This document shows positions 19,751 through 28,943 of a stretch of 64,000 nt of DNA, piece by piece. The DNA is from JANLSE01 sp038214135. GTDB lineage: Bacteria > Chloroflexota > Chloroflexia > Chloroflexales > Roseiflexaceae. The notes under the pieces are model-generated. The model had not been told where the DNA came from. It saw only the letters and a list, made by a program, of their open reading frames with translations, and did not search any database. The stretch lies in contig JBBQSD010000005.1 of NCBI GenBank assembly GCA_038214135.1, forward strand, positions 1-64,000, in the 5' to 3' direction. Every line of letters starts with the position of its first letter. Positions within the stretch are counted from its first letter, which is position 1. The translations under genes and the position numbers were made by a program.

Positions 19751-22138
19751 ATGCGCTGTCTGCGGCTGTTCGCGTTGCTGGCTTTGTGTGTTGCTGGATT
19801 GGTTCCGGTTGCTGCTCGGGCACAGAGCGCGCCGATTGGGATCGCGGAACTGAAGCTTAGCAAGGTTGAGGATTGGGAGGCTGGCACACGCACTGATTTG
19901 TTGGTAACCAATAACAATGGCGGCGAAGTACGCCTGGCCGCTGGTGCCAACAAGGGTGTGTTTGAGTCGGGCCTACTGCCGATCAACTTTCGTGCGAATG
20001 CTGTGGGCGCGTACTGGCGTGCCGTTGTGTTGCCTGGCACCCAACTGGTGCTTGAGGTGCGTGGTGGTGCTTCTGGGAGCCAGCTTGGTGCCTGGCAGCC
20101 ACTCAATGCCGGTGATGCACGCTCGAAGAGCGATGATGGCGCATTTGCCATCGAGTCGGTTCGATCATTGCCATCTGACACGAATTTCCTGCAATTGCGC
20201 GCGACCTTCAGCACAACAGTTGCAAATGCCTCACCAGAACTCCAGGAACTGACGCTCAGCTACTATAATACCCAACCAGGGTTGGCCCAGATCACCAACC
20301 AATTACGGGTGCCTGCTGTTGCTGGCACAACCCCGCTTACACCAGCTCCATTGATCATTCCACGCCAGATCTGGAGTGCTGGTGCATCTGTTCCAGCTAA
20401 TCCACCACGACAGCAACCGCGTGGCTTCATTATTCACCAGATCGGCAATGATACAACCGATGCCGCGCTGCCGTTTCTGCGGGCACTGCTGAGTTATCAG
20501 GTGACGACACTTGGTTGGGATGATCTGCCATTCCATTATGTGATCGACCGCGATGGTGATATTTTTGAAGGGCGTTCTGGTGGCCCAACCAGTGCCGTCA
20601 CTCGTCTTGCAGGCGGCGATACTGCCATCCATATTGCCCTGATTGGCTCATCCGCACCAACCAGTAATGCGCTCACAGCACTCCAAGGGCTGTTGGCATG
20701 GCTTGGTGATGCCTACAGCATTGCGCCACTCGGTACACATTCACTCATAACGCCCGGCAGCACGAAACCAACTGACCGCCAGAATATTGTTGCGCATGCG
20801 GATGCTGTGAGCGATGCATCCGATCCCGCAGCCGAATTGAAGGGCCAACTTCCCGCTATTCGCCAGGCCGCCGACCAAACCACCGTTCGGTCGCGCTGGT
20901 ATTTTGCGGAGGGTAACGCCCAGGATTATGCCGAGCGCCTTTCGGTGCTGAACCCGACTGGTGCGAATGCGAGTGTTCGCTTCATCCTGCTGCGCCAACC
21001 AGGGCCTTCGGTTATTCGTGAGACAACCATTGCCGCTGGTGGACGCGCCGATCTGATCGTGAATGAACTGTTCAACGACACATCCGATGTTCCGGCAATT
21101 GTTGAATCAAATGCACCAGTGATTGCCGAGCGCTACATGGATTTCGGTAGCGATATTTCCATGAGCATGGGCGTCCGCCAGCCATCACGGGTATGGTATT
21201 TTGCTGAGGGTGCGACGGATGGCACCAATCGGACGTTCTTGCTGCTGTTCAATCCGCAGAATCAGCCAACCACCGCGACGATCACCTATATGCGTGATGA
21301 TGGAATCGCTGCCCAGCAAACGGTGGACATTCCTGGTCGGCAGCGCAAGGTTGTTGTTGTTGGCGATAAGCTGACGGGCCTGCGGTTTGGTATTCGTGTC
21401 GTTGCGGCCATTCCAATTGTTGCCGAACGAACGATGATCTTTGGCCAAGGCAGCAGTTTAGAAGGCGGCGGAGTACATACGACGGCTGGTGTCTCGACGC
21501 TCTCGCGGCGCTGGTATTTTGCAGAAGGAACGACCGAGGCACCCTTTCAGATGTCGGTGCTGATCCTGAACCCCAACGCCCAGCCAGTTGATGCGGCAGT
21601 CACGTTTCTGACACCAGATGGCACATCATTGACACGCCGATATGCAATTCCGGCAACAACGCGGCTGGCGATCAATGTGAATGAGTTTGTGCCACAGCTT
21701 GGTGTCGCAACAACAATTGTGACGGATCGGCCAGTCGCAGCAGAACGATCAATTACCTGGAATAGTGGTACTGCTGGCACGGCGGGAGCCGGTGCAAGTG
21801 AGCCAGCCTATACATGGCGGTTTGCCGATGGTCGTACGAGCGATTCATTCCAGGAATTTCTGCTGATTAGTAACCCTGGGAAGAGCCAGGCCCGCGTCAC
21901 AATCGATTATGTGCTGGCCGACGGTTCAAGGGTGAGTGATGCACCATTCACAATGCCTGGTGGTTCGCGCCAGACGATTGCGGTGCATTCGTTACATGGT
22001 GGGCAGCAGGCAATTGCGGCAACGGTCCGGGCTTCGCAGCCAGTCGTTGCGGAGCGTTCACTCTATCGTGGCGATCCACGTTCAACGGCGAGCCGTGGCG
22101 GTGCAACAGTATTGGGTATTCCAGGAGATCTACCTTGA
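19751..22138 (+). CDS. Secreted PGRP-type N-acetylmuramoyl-L-alanine amidase with WYFAEG repeats
   Basis: The 795-aa protein has a signal peptide (cleavage near AARA-QS, residue 25). An N-terminal beta-rich region is followed by an amidase_2/PGRP domain (about 215-370). Its active-site signatures are FIIHQIG, LPFHYVIDRDGDIFEGR and a later AHADAVSD. The C-terminal 400 residues hold four repeats of about 115 aa beginning WYFAEG or WRFADG and ending PVVAER, a beta-sandwich module common in Chloroflexota exported proteins (DUF5719-like). The role is probably peptidoglycan cleavage or binding during growth or predation. SD AGGAG; 16 bp after the preceding lipoprotein gene. The first domain His is in HQIG and the last in AHAD, but zinc ligands need structure-based checking. 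Confidence 0.85.
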   Translation: MRCLRLFALLALCVAGLVPVAARAQSAPIGIAELKLSKVEDWEAGTRTDLLVTNNNGGEVRLAAGANKGVFESGLLPINFRANAVGAYWRAVVLPGTQLVLEVRGGASGSQLGAWQPLNAGDARSKSDDGAFAIESVRSLPSDTNFLQLRATFSTTVANASPELQELTLSYYNTQPGLAQITNQLRVPAVAGTTPLTPAPLIIPRQIWSAGASVPANPPRQQPRGFIIHQIGNDTTDAALPFLRALLSYQVTTLGWDDLPFHYVIDRDGDIFEGRSGGPTSAVTRLAGGDTAIHIALIGSSAPTSNALTALQGLLAWLGDAYSIAPLGTHSLITPGSTKPTDRQNIVAHADAVSDASDPAAELKGQLPAIRQAADQTTVRSRWYFAEGNAQDYAERLSVLNPTGANASVRFILLRQPGPSVIRETTIAAGGRADLIVNELFNDTSDVPAIVESNAPVIAERYMDFGSDISMSMGVRQPSRVWYFAEGATDGTNRTFLLLFNPQNQPTTATITYMRDDGIAAQQTVDIPGRQRKVVVVGDKLTGLRFGIRVVAAIPIVAERTMIFGQGSSLEGGGVHTTAGVSTLSRRWYFAEGTTEAPFQMSVLILNPNAQPVDAAVTFLTPDGTSLTRRYAIPATTRLAINVNEFVPQLGVATTIVTDRPVAAERSITWNSGTAGTAGAGASEPAYTWRFADGRTSDSFQEFLLISNPGKSQARVTIDYVLADGSRVSDAPFTMPGGSRQTIAVHSLHGGQQAIAATVRASQPVVAERSLYRGDPRSTASRGGATVLGIPGDLP

Positions 22139-22971
22139 GCGAAACACCACCGCCAGCATCGCTACCCCCGCCACCAGTATCGCCAACACCAACGCCAACC
22201 GCACCAGCGTCAGTTCCAGTCGTACCAAGCCAATCCTTTGGACGGCGGGCATTAGGGTGTGCTGGCCGCCTACTTTCGGCATTGCTTGTGATTGTGATCA
22301 CATCGGCCATTACGCTTGCGGCTGCTGGTTATGCAGCACTGACACTTGGCTATACTGCGGTTCTGCCGGGTGAATTGGGGAGTGCCCAATCACGGGTCGC
22401 AACAGTCGAGGTGCAGAATGCGGCTTTTGCAACCCAGAATGTGCTGTTTCAGACCCAGATTGCCGGGATGACGCGCCAATCCGGCAGTGACCGCGAGCAG
22501 GTTGATGCACTGAAAGAACAGGTCGACTCGTTTTCACAGATCAGCAATGAAGTCTCTACGCAGCTTGCCGCCGATTTACGTGAACGGGCAACGCTGGTTG
22601 CCGATATGCGAACAAGCCGTGATGCGGTAGCCGTCTTTGCGACATCGGAAGCAGGGCGGGCGGCGTTGTTGACAGAACTGAGCCGCCGTTCGGAACGAGT
22701 TGAGCGCTTTCTTCAGCGCCTGAGCGATATTTCTCAGGATACTGCCTTGGATCTGCAAAGCACAACACCGACACCCGCGCTGCCAACGGCAACGGTGCTC
22801 GCCACACCAACTGCGGAAGCCGTGCCTACAAGCACCGCAGTGCCAACCAGCACACCCTCGCCGACAGCGCTGCCAAACCCCAGCCCAACCCTGCGAACAA
22901 CTGCAACACCAACGCCAGCAGCGAAGCCAAGCGCAACCCCGGAAGTCCCAACGCCAACACGACAGCCATAG
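22135..22971 (+). CDS. Membrane-anchored coiled-coil protein with Pro/Thr-rich tails
   Basis: The 278-aa protein starts with TTG at 22135, overlapping the amidase stop by 4 bases and preceded by AGGAG, so the two genes are translationally coupled. Layout: cytoplasmic Pro-rich tail (1-35), transmembrane segment (about 45-75), coiled coil rich in Gln, Glu, Val and Leu (80-200), and an extracellular Pro/Thr/Ala-rich tail (205-278) with TPTP-type repeats. No enzymatic domain is seen. It may be a cell-wall spanning scaffold working with the amidase and lipoprotein; this is inference from the operon. Confidence 0.75.
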   Translation: MSETPPPASLPPPPVSPTPTPTAPASVPVVPSQSFGRRALGCAGRLLSALLVIVITSAITLAAAGYAALTLGYTAVLPGELGSAQSRVATVEVQNAAFATQNVLFQTQIAGMTRQSGSDREQVDALKEQVDSFSQISNEVSTQLAADLRERATLVADMRTSRDAVAVFATSEAGRAALLTELSRRSERVERFLQRLSDISQDTALDLQSTTPTPALPTATVLATPTAEAVPTSTAVPTSTPSPTALPNPSPTLRTTATPTPAAKPSATPEVPTPTRQP

Positions 22972-23020
22972 AAGTATTCAGCTAACAGCCATCAGTTCGC
23001 CTGAGAAGGAGAACGCACCG

Positions 23021-23359
23021 ATGGAAGTCACAAGCTTTGCGGATATCCAGGTAGAGTTCATGGAGCGGGTGAGTGAGGCGATCTATGGGGTGATGGCCAC
23101 GGTTGATTGCCAGAACCGCCCACGTACACCGATCATGCATTTTGTCTGGAATGATCCGATTGGCTGGGTTATTTCGTGGCCAGAATCGTATAAGGCCAAG
23201 CATCTGAATGATAACCCCGCCGTTTCGCTCGCCTATATCCACAACACTGAGAAACCAGTGTATGTGGATGGCATTGCCGAATGGATTGACACTGTTGAGG
23301 AAAAACAGCGTATCTGGGATCTGCATCGGGCGACCACGCAGCGATATATAGGACGGTAG
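23021..23359 (+). CDS. Pyridoxamine 5'-phosphate oxidase-like flavin-binding protein
   Basis: This 112-aa protein has the split beta-barrel pattern of the PNPOx-like superfamily. Visible are an N-terminal helix, a beta strand with VMATVDCQNRPRTPIM, then the FVWNDPIGWVISWP strand and KAKHLNDNPAVSLAYIH, the typical FMN-phosphate region. It is short compared with true PdxH (about 200 aa), so a stress-related or F420/FMN-dependent reductase role is more likely. SD GAAGGAG precedes ATG 23021. Located 50 bp after the surface operon. A partial copy of the GTAGAGACGCT repeat overlaps its stop. Confidence 0.75.
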   Translation: MEVTSFADIQVEFMERVSEAIYGVMATVDCQNRPRTPIMHFVWNDPIGWVISWPESYKAKHLNDNPAVSLAYIHNTEKPVYVDGIAEWIDTVEEKQRIWDLHRATTQRYIGR

Positions 23360-23406
23360 AGACGCTATACAGCTGTAGAGAGGCAAAATCTAGCGCTCTC
23401 CACACA

Positions 23407-25668
23407 TCAACCCTTATTGCTCATACCTGACAGATGACGGCTACTGCCACCATAGCCCAACAACCGCATGCCATTGAGTGTCACCAATAGCGAGGCACCA
23501 ACGTCGGCCAATACGGCCATCCACAATGTACCAGTGCCAAGCAGAACCAACACAAGAAACACGAGCTTAATGCCAATACTGAATGCGATATTGGTACTCA
23601 CGGTTCGCATTGCAGCGCGGCTGAGGCGGATCGCCAATGGCAGTTGGCGTAGATCGGCGCTCATCAGGGTGACGTCGGCGGTTTCCATTGCCTGATTGCT
23701 GCCGCCATGTGCCCCGCCGATGGCAATGCCAACACTGGCCGTCGCCAATGCTGGTGTATCATTGATGCCATCGCCAACCATCGCAATCGGGCCATAGCGC
23801 TGCTGCAATGCTGTCACAGCCGCTACCTTGTGTTCTGGCAATAATTCAGCTTGCACATCGGTCACGCCAACATCAGCAGCGATCCGTTCTGCCGTCTGCT
23901 GGGTATCGCCGGTGAGCATGACAATTGCTTTCAGCCCGAGGCTCTTGAGCTGGCGTACCGCCTCACGGCTGGTTTCGCGCACGGTATCGGCGACGGTAAT
24001 TGTTCCAAGGTAGGTGCCATCGGTGCTGACCAACACTGGTGTGTAGCCCTGGGATGCCTCCTGCAGTGCCGAGGCACAATGGATGGGACTGTGTGGAATG
24101 GCGGCATCGAAATGGCGATGGCTGCCAATCAGGATGGCCTGTCCATTCACGCGCCCATTAACACCACGCCCAACTAATGCAGTCACTTCCTGTGCTGCCG
24201 GGTAGCGCTGCTCAAGGCCGCGCTCGGTTGAGGCTGTGCTAATGGCATGTGCGACGGGATGTTCGCTGCGCCGTTCAACTGCATATGCCAGAGCCAGCAC
24301 ATCATTGCATGCCTCGCAATTGCCACGGGTGGTTTGGATTGGTTCAACACATGTTGCGGCTCGGATTGCCACCACCGTTGGTTTGCCACTCGTCAGTGTG
24401 CCGGTTTTGTCGAAGGCCACCGCCTGAATACGCGATAGTGCTTCCAGATAGGCTCCGCCCTTGATCAGCACACCATGGCGTGCGGCAGCGCTTAATGCAC
24501 TAATCATGCTGACGGGTGTGCTAATGACGAGGGCGCACGGGCAGGCTACCACCAACAGCGCTAAGGCTCGATACAGCCAGCCATGGACTTCGGGAGTTGG
24601 GTTCCAGAATGGCTGGCCAAACACGAGTGGTGGAATCAATGCAACCAGGATTGCGAGCGCAACCACGCCTGGTGTGTAGTATTTCGCAAACTGATCGACG
24701 GATCGTTGTACGGGTGCGCGCCGCTCCTGTGCTTCTTCGACGAGCCTAATCATGCGGCTGATCGTCGTGTCGCTGGCATGGTGGGTTATTTCGATTTCCA
24801 GGCTGCCCTCACCATTCACACTACCAGCAAACACAGCCATTCCTGGTTCTTTTTCGATCAGCCGGCTCTCGCCAGTAATCGGTGCCTGATTTACCGATGA
24901 AACGCCAGCCCTGATGACGCCATCCATCGCGATTCGTTCGCCTGGTTTGGCCATAATCGTATCGCCAATGGCGAGGCTTTCAACCGGAACGCGAGTCTCC
25001 TGGCTGTGATCGCCATGACGTTCGATCCGGGTGGCCGTGTTTGGGGCAACTTCCATCAGGCTGCGAATGGCATGGCGGGCACGTGTGGATGTATAGCCCT
25101 CCAATGCCTCACCAATGGCGAACAGCACCATGACCATGCCAGCTTCAGTATAGGCACCAATGATGACAGCCCCCGCCGCTGCGATGGTCATGAGCACATT
25201 GATATTCAGTTCGCGATTGATTGTGAGTGCTTTCCAGGCACTGCGGGCGATTGGCATGCCGGCCACAAGCAGCGCGCTCAGGGCGAAGAGATCGATCCAC
25301 CATGCCTGCCACTGGAAGAGTTCGTGAAAGATCAAGCCAGGCAGGATCAGTAGGACACCAAACAATGCCAGCCGTGTTTCCGGGCGTTGCCACAGGAATG
25401 CGACAAAGTTGGGAATTGGCGTTGCGGCAGCCTGCTCCTGTGGTGCATGTTTCGCTGGCTCAACAATATCGTAGCCCAGATTGCGAATGCGTTCGATCAC
25501 AGCTGTTTGTGCGATGGCTCCCTGCACGCGCAGCCGTTCGGTGGTGAAGTTGAGTTCGCATGCCTGGACGCCATCGAGTTGTGCGACTCCCTGTTCGATT
25601 GAGCGAGCACAACTGGCACAATCCATCCCAGTGATGGTAAGAACAAATTCCTTGGCTGTATCTGGCAT
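23407..25668 (-). CDS. P1B-type heavy-metal ATPase (Zn/Cd/Pb class)
   Basis: The 753-aa pump expels divalent metals. An N-terminal HMA domain with the metal-binding GMDCASC motif (residue ~15) is followed by membrane helices. The actuator has PITGES, the metal-site motif CPC lies in VVACPCALVIS, and the phosphorylation site is DKTGTLT. SEHPVAH follows, then the hinge MVGDGINDTPAL. The CPCALVIS form and the last-helix IK...DVG residues fit the P1B-2 (ZntA/CadA) group better than Cu pumps. Start ATG 25668 places the HMA domain correctly; the frame continues to 25800 through palindromic repeats, which is not real. No metalloregulator gene is adjacent. Confidence 0.92.
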   Translation of the reverse strand: MPDTAKEFVLTITGMDCASCARSIEQGVAQLDGVQACELNFTTERLRVQGAIAQTAVIERIRNLGYDIVEPAKHAPQEQAAATPIPNFVAFLWQRPETRLALFGVLLILPGLIFHELFQWQAWWIDLFALSALLVAGMPIARSAWKALTINRELNINVLMTIAAAGAVIIGAYTEAGMVMVLFAIGEALEGYTSTRARHAIRSLMEVAPNTATRIERHGDHSQETRVPVESLAIGDTIMAKPGERIAMDGVIRAGVSSVNQAPITGESRLIEKEPGMAVFAGSVNGEGSLEIEITHHASDTTISRMIRLVEEAQERRAPVQRSVDQFAKYYTPGVVALAILVALIPPLVFGQPFWNPTPEVHGWLYRALALLVVACPCALVISTPVSMISALSAAARHGVLIKGGAYLEALSRIQAVAFDKTGTLTSGKPTVVAIRAATCVEPIQTTRGNCEACNDVLALAYAVERRSEHPVAHAISTASTERGLEQRYPAAQEVTALVGRGVNGRVNGQAILIGSHRHFDAAIPHSPIHCASALQEASQGYTPVLVSTDGTYLGTITVADTVRETSREAVRQLKSLGLKAIVMLTGDTQQTAERIAADVGVTDVQAELLPEHKVAAVTALQQRYGPIAMVGDGINDTPALATASVGIAIGGAHGGSNQAMETADVTLMSADLRQLPLAIRLSRAAMRTVSTNIAFSIGIKLVFLVLVLLGTGTLWMAVLADVGASLLVTLNGMRLLGYGGSSRHLSGMSNKG

Positions 25669-25763
25669 GCCTAACCTCGCATTGATTACTGTTATGCAAC
25701 TAAATAGTGATCTAAGTGTACACCCATTGGCAATATTGTGCAGGGGCGGTTGGCAATGATTAT

Positions 25764-25835
25764 AGGGGCGGTTCACGAACCGCCCGCGTTTGTCCCGCAT
25801 TGCCTATCCTAGTGGGCGGTTCGTGAACCGCCCCT
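25764..25835. repeat. Inverted pair of GGGCGGTTC-GAACCGCCC palindromes
   Basis: Two 20-base palindromes (25766-25785 with centre AC, 25814-25833 with centre GT) together form a perfect 22-base inverted repeat spaced by 28 bp. They lie between the divergent metal pump and stress-protein genes. Same family as 55793-55904. Confidence 0.85.
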
Positions 25836-25985
25836 ACGGGTGGGTATGGTTGGCCCGTTACCTAGATAGCGTGTTTGGTTATGGGAATGACACGCACATA
25901 TGGCACAGCGGTGCTACGATGGTATATACATCTGCTGTGGTCGTATTGGTAATCGATACGCACTCACGCAATGATTGGAGTTTTT

Positions 25986-26906
25986 ATGTTTCACACAATT
26001 CTTGTGCCATTGGATGGTTCTGCATTTGGAGAGCATGCACTGCCATTAGCCTGCGGAATTGCACAGCGCGCTGGTGCCAAGCTGCTCCTGACCCATGTGC
26101 ATCTGCCGGTGATGGCACTCACATCTGAGGTAGCGGCCTATACAGTTACACTTGATCTCGAACAGCGCGATAATCAGCGCCAGCATTTGTTGGAACTTGC
26201 CAAGCGTCTGATGGACGAAGTAGCAATCACTGTGGAGAGCGCGTTGCTTGAGGCACCGGTTGCGCCTGCACTTCATGATTATGCTCTTGAACAGGCTGTT
26301 GATCTGATCGTCATGACGACCCATGGGCGCGGGCCGTTATCGCGTGTGTGGCTGGGGAGTGTTGCGGATCGGCTGGTACGTACGGTGCCAACCCCCATCC
26401 TGCTGATTCGCCCACACGATGGCGAGCCAGTGCCCGATGCTGTGCCCGCAATCAAACACATTTTGATTCCGCTTGATGGATCGGAACTCGCCGAACATAT
26501 CTTGCAGCCAGCTCTACTGCTTGGCGGTTTAACCGAGGCGCACTATACGCTGCTACAAGTGATTGAACCACAATCACCAAGCGATGAGCAGACGACAACT
26601 GGCGATGGTATTTTCACCGAACAATTCCAGAAGTCGCACACAGTCGCACGGAGCTACCTGGATAGTATTGGCAAACGGCTGAGTAACGATGGCTTCCATG
26701 TGACTATAGCCGTTGTCGCTGGGCAACCAGCCCCTGCTATTCTGGAATATGCCCAGGCCAATGCTGCCGATCTCATTGCCATGGAAACGCATGGCCGTGG
26801 CGGATTTATGCGCCTGATGCTTGGCAGTGTTGCCGATAAGGTCGCCCGCGGAGCCAGCACAATCGTACTCCTCCAGCGACCGCACAGCGAGATGAAGGGC
26901 TCATAA
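25986..26906 (+). CDS. Tandem-domain universal stress protein (UspA family)
   Basis: The 306-aa protein consists of two UspA domains. Domain 1 (1-145) starts HTILVPLDGSAFGEHAL and ends with the ATP-binding loop THGRGPLSRVWLGSVADRLV, matching G-2x-G-9x-G(S/T). Domain 2 (155-300) starts HILIPLDGSELAEHIL and ends THGRGGFMRLMLGSVADKVA. Both ATP sites look intact, so it is likely an ATP-binding stress protein. ATG 25986 is preceded by TTGGAG. It is divergent from the metal P-ATPase across the palindromic repeat pair. Confidence 0.93.
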   Translation: MFHTILVPLDGSAFGEHALPLACGIAQRAGAKLLLTHVHLPVMALTSEVAAYTVTLDLEQRDNQRQHLLELAKRLMDEVAITVESALLEAPVAPALHDYALEQAVDLIVMTTHGRGPLSRVWLGSVADRLVRTVPTPILLIRPHDGEPVPDAVPAIKHILIPLDGSELAEHILQPALLLGGLTEAHYTLLQVIEPQSPSDEQTTTGDGIFTEQFQKSHTVARSYLDSIGKRLSNDGFHVTIAVVAGQPAPAILEYAQANAADLIAMETHGRGGFMRLMLGSVADKVARGASTIVLLQRPHSEMKGS

Positions 26907-26969
26907 GCTAGCCAGCAGCTATCAGCACTGACGCAGATGAATCATGACTTCATTTCGAGCAGCTGATAC

Positions 26970-28124
26970 CTATGGCTCTGCAACCACCCGCTGCTGCCCA
27001 CGTGTGGCAAGCACGAAATGTTGTGCGAGGCTGGGCAAAAGCGTTCCAATGCGTATCAGCCCATTGCTAAGCCACGATTGCGCCAGGAGTTGCTGAAGCA
27101 CGCGGGCTGTACGCAATGGTTGATCATATTCCATATGCCAGGAAGCGCTGTAGGCTTGCTCCCACGATGCCAGTGATCGCCGTTTGGCCAGGACATCATC
27201 GATCAGCGGGGCGCATAGCTCGGCAGCGTGGATCGCCATGGCCTGGCCGTCGCCGCATAATGGCGGAATCATTGTTGCCGCATCCCCAAGGCGCGCACAG
27301 CCATCCCACAGCACCGTCGAACGCTCGGTATCCACTGCACCAACGGCGACCATGCTCTCGTTGAGGCGTTGGCCACCGGTAAGTGCATTGGCGAGAGCTG
27401 GGTTCCACTGCGTCACGGCATCGAGCATGCTTGGAATGCGCTTGCCACCACGCTCGAATGCTTCCTCTGTGGCCAGCAGGCAGAGGTTAGCCTGCCCACC
27501 CTCGATTGGCGAGAGCCCAACATAGCCGCCATCGAAGAGATATAGACGCACGACCGGTGGCAGCGCAAGCCCGCTATAATGGCACTTCACCCCGACATAT
27601 CTGCGGTGTGGTGGTGTTGCTTCGTGTACCCTGAGCCCTGCAACGGCATGGCGGCCACAGGCTACTACGGCTGTTCGTGCGTTGATAGTGGTTTGCTGGC
27701 CGGTTGCGTCGCGCACATCCACCTGATAGCCGCCCTGATTCATCCTGATGGCTGTTCCTGTCATGCCCTCGCGCACTATTGCACCCTGCATTTGTGCTGC
27801 GTGTGCGAGCGCCGCATCAAGCCTGAAGCGGCTCACACCCCAGGCGACACCAGGCAGCGCCATGTCAAGTTGTCGGCCTGTTGGCGATATGATCGCCGCC
27901 TGACGGATCTCTGCTGGTGCCAGAGCGGCAACGGTTGCATGCAGGCCGAGGGCGTGCAGGCTGGATTGCGATTCGGGCGAGAGGAATTCGCCACAGACCT
28001 TGTGGCGTGGCCCGCGATGCCGTTCCAGAAGTACGACATTCCAGCCATGCTTGGCGACTGCTGCTGCAAGGCAGCTACCAGCCAATCCGGCACCGATCAC
28101 AACCAGATCATATTCTATCGTCAT
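26970..28124 (-). CDS. FAD-dependent monooxygenase/reductase of the type III PKS cluster (SrsC-like)
   Basis: This 384-aa flavoprotein resembles geranylgeranyl reductase-family and aromatic hydroxylase-family proteins. It has an N-terminal FAD motif VVIGAGLAGSCLA (residues 8-20), the typical VLLERHRGPRHKVCGEFLSP segment with the Cys-Gly of this subfamily, and the second FAD motif LGDAATMIPPLCGDGQAMA near 275. In the Streptomyces srsABC operon the third gene is a flavin hydroxylase that oxidises alkylresorcinols to quinones. By gene order this is the counterpart. Last gene of the cluster, 108 bp after the methyltransferase. Confidence 0.82.
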   Translation of the reverse strand: MTIEYDLVVIGAGLAGSCLAAAVAKHGWNVVLLERHRGPRHKVCGEFLSPESQSSLHALGLHATVAALAPAEIRQAAIISPTGRQLDMALPGVAWGVSRFRLDAALAHAAQMQGAIVREGMTGTAIRMNQGGYQVDVRDATGQQTTINARTAVVACGRHAVAGLRVHEATPPHRRYVGVKCHYSGLALPPVVRLYLFDGGYVGLSPIEGGQANLCLLATEEAFERGGKRIPSMLDAVTQWNPALANALTGGQRLNESMVAVGAVDTERSTVLWDGCARLGDAATMIPPLCGDGQAMAIHAAELCAPLIDDVLAKRRSLASWEQAYSASWHMEYDQPLRTARVLQQLLAQSWLSNGLIRIGTLLPSLAQHFVLATRGQQRVVAEP

Positions 28125-28232
28125 GGCTCAGTCCATTCGATAAGTGATGGATTTTGAGCAATCATTCGGGATATGGCATTGCTCATTCATCCGCAGGCTG
28201 AAGGGGCATGGTTTGTGCCTGAGAGCTGAAAG

Positions 28233-28943
28233 CTAAACACCTCCAGGAACCAGGATGAGATAGCGGAACAGAGGCCGCCACATATATTGCAGCCTGCCTA
28301 GCCCAGGAACTGCACGTAGCTGCTGCAAATCGGCAGCACGAAAACCACGCTGCACCGAGAGTGGCGCATCGTTGCGGATCATGCGATTGCGCGAGAGTAC
28401 TCGAGTGGCAATCCAGATAAACGCCCATGCGAGCGGATGGCGATGCAGATCATTCACAATCACTCCATAGCGCGCCGCATGAACCATCGCACGATAGACA
28501 TCAGGCAACTGTTCCTGGCTAAAGTGATGGGTGAACAACGCAGCAGTCACAATATCTACCGGCTGTAAGGCGAGCTGAAGGAGATCGCTACATATGACAG
28601 TTACGCCCGGTTCGTCTGTATGCGCCTGCGCCGCCGCCGCACACGTCTCGGGATGAATGTCCACCAATACAATATGCAGTTCCACGGCATTGTGTTTAGC
28701 CCAGCGAAATAAAGCACTGCTCATATCTCCTGAGCCGGCACCAACATCGAGTATCGTCAGCGTTGTGGGCTGGCCCGCCGCGTGCCAGAAGTGAGCCACA
28801 CCCTCGACTGTGGGGCGGGCCGCACCGAGTGCCCAATTGATCACCCGCAGTTGGCGCAGTGCCTCGTGTAGTTCTGTGCCGCCAATTGTTCGATCATCCA
28901 TCAGTTCCAGGGCTTTTGAGCGTTGCCGTAGATCAGGCCACAT
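28233..28943 (-). CDS. Class I SAM-dependent methyltransferase (SrsB-like)
   Basis: The 236-aa protein has the SAM-binding motif I LDVGAGSGDMS (near residue 70), an acidic ribose-binding strand end (IVLVDIHPET), and motif II/III regions (PVDIVTAALFTHHF). This layout is typical of small-molecule methyltransferases. Its start overlaps the end of the PKS gene by 11 bases, implying coupled translation. It probably methylates the phenolic product of the PKS, as SrsB does in Streptomyces griseus; that assignment rests on operon context. Confidence 0.85.
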   Translation of the reverse strand: MWPDLRQRSKALELMDDRTIGGTELHEALRQLRVINWALGAARPTVEGVAHFWHAAGQPTTLTILDVGAGSGDMSSALFRWAKHNAVELHIVLVDIHPETCAAAAQAHTDEPGVTVICSDLLQLALQPVDIVTAALFTHHFSQEQLPDVYRAMVHAARYGVIVNDLHRHPLAWAFIWIATRVLSRNRMIRNDAPLSVQRGFRAADLQQLRAVPGLGRLQYMWRPLFRYLILVPGGV

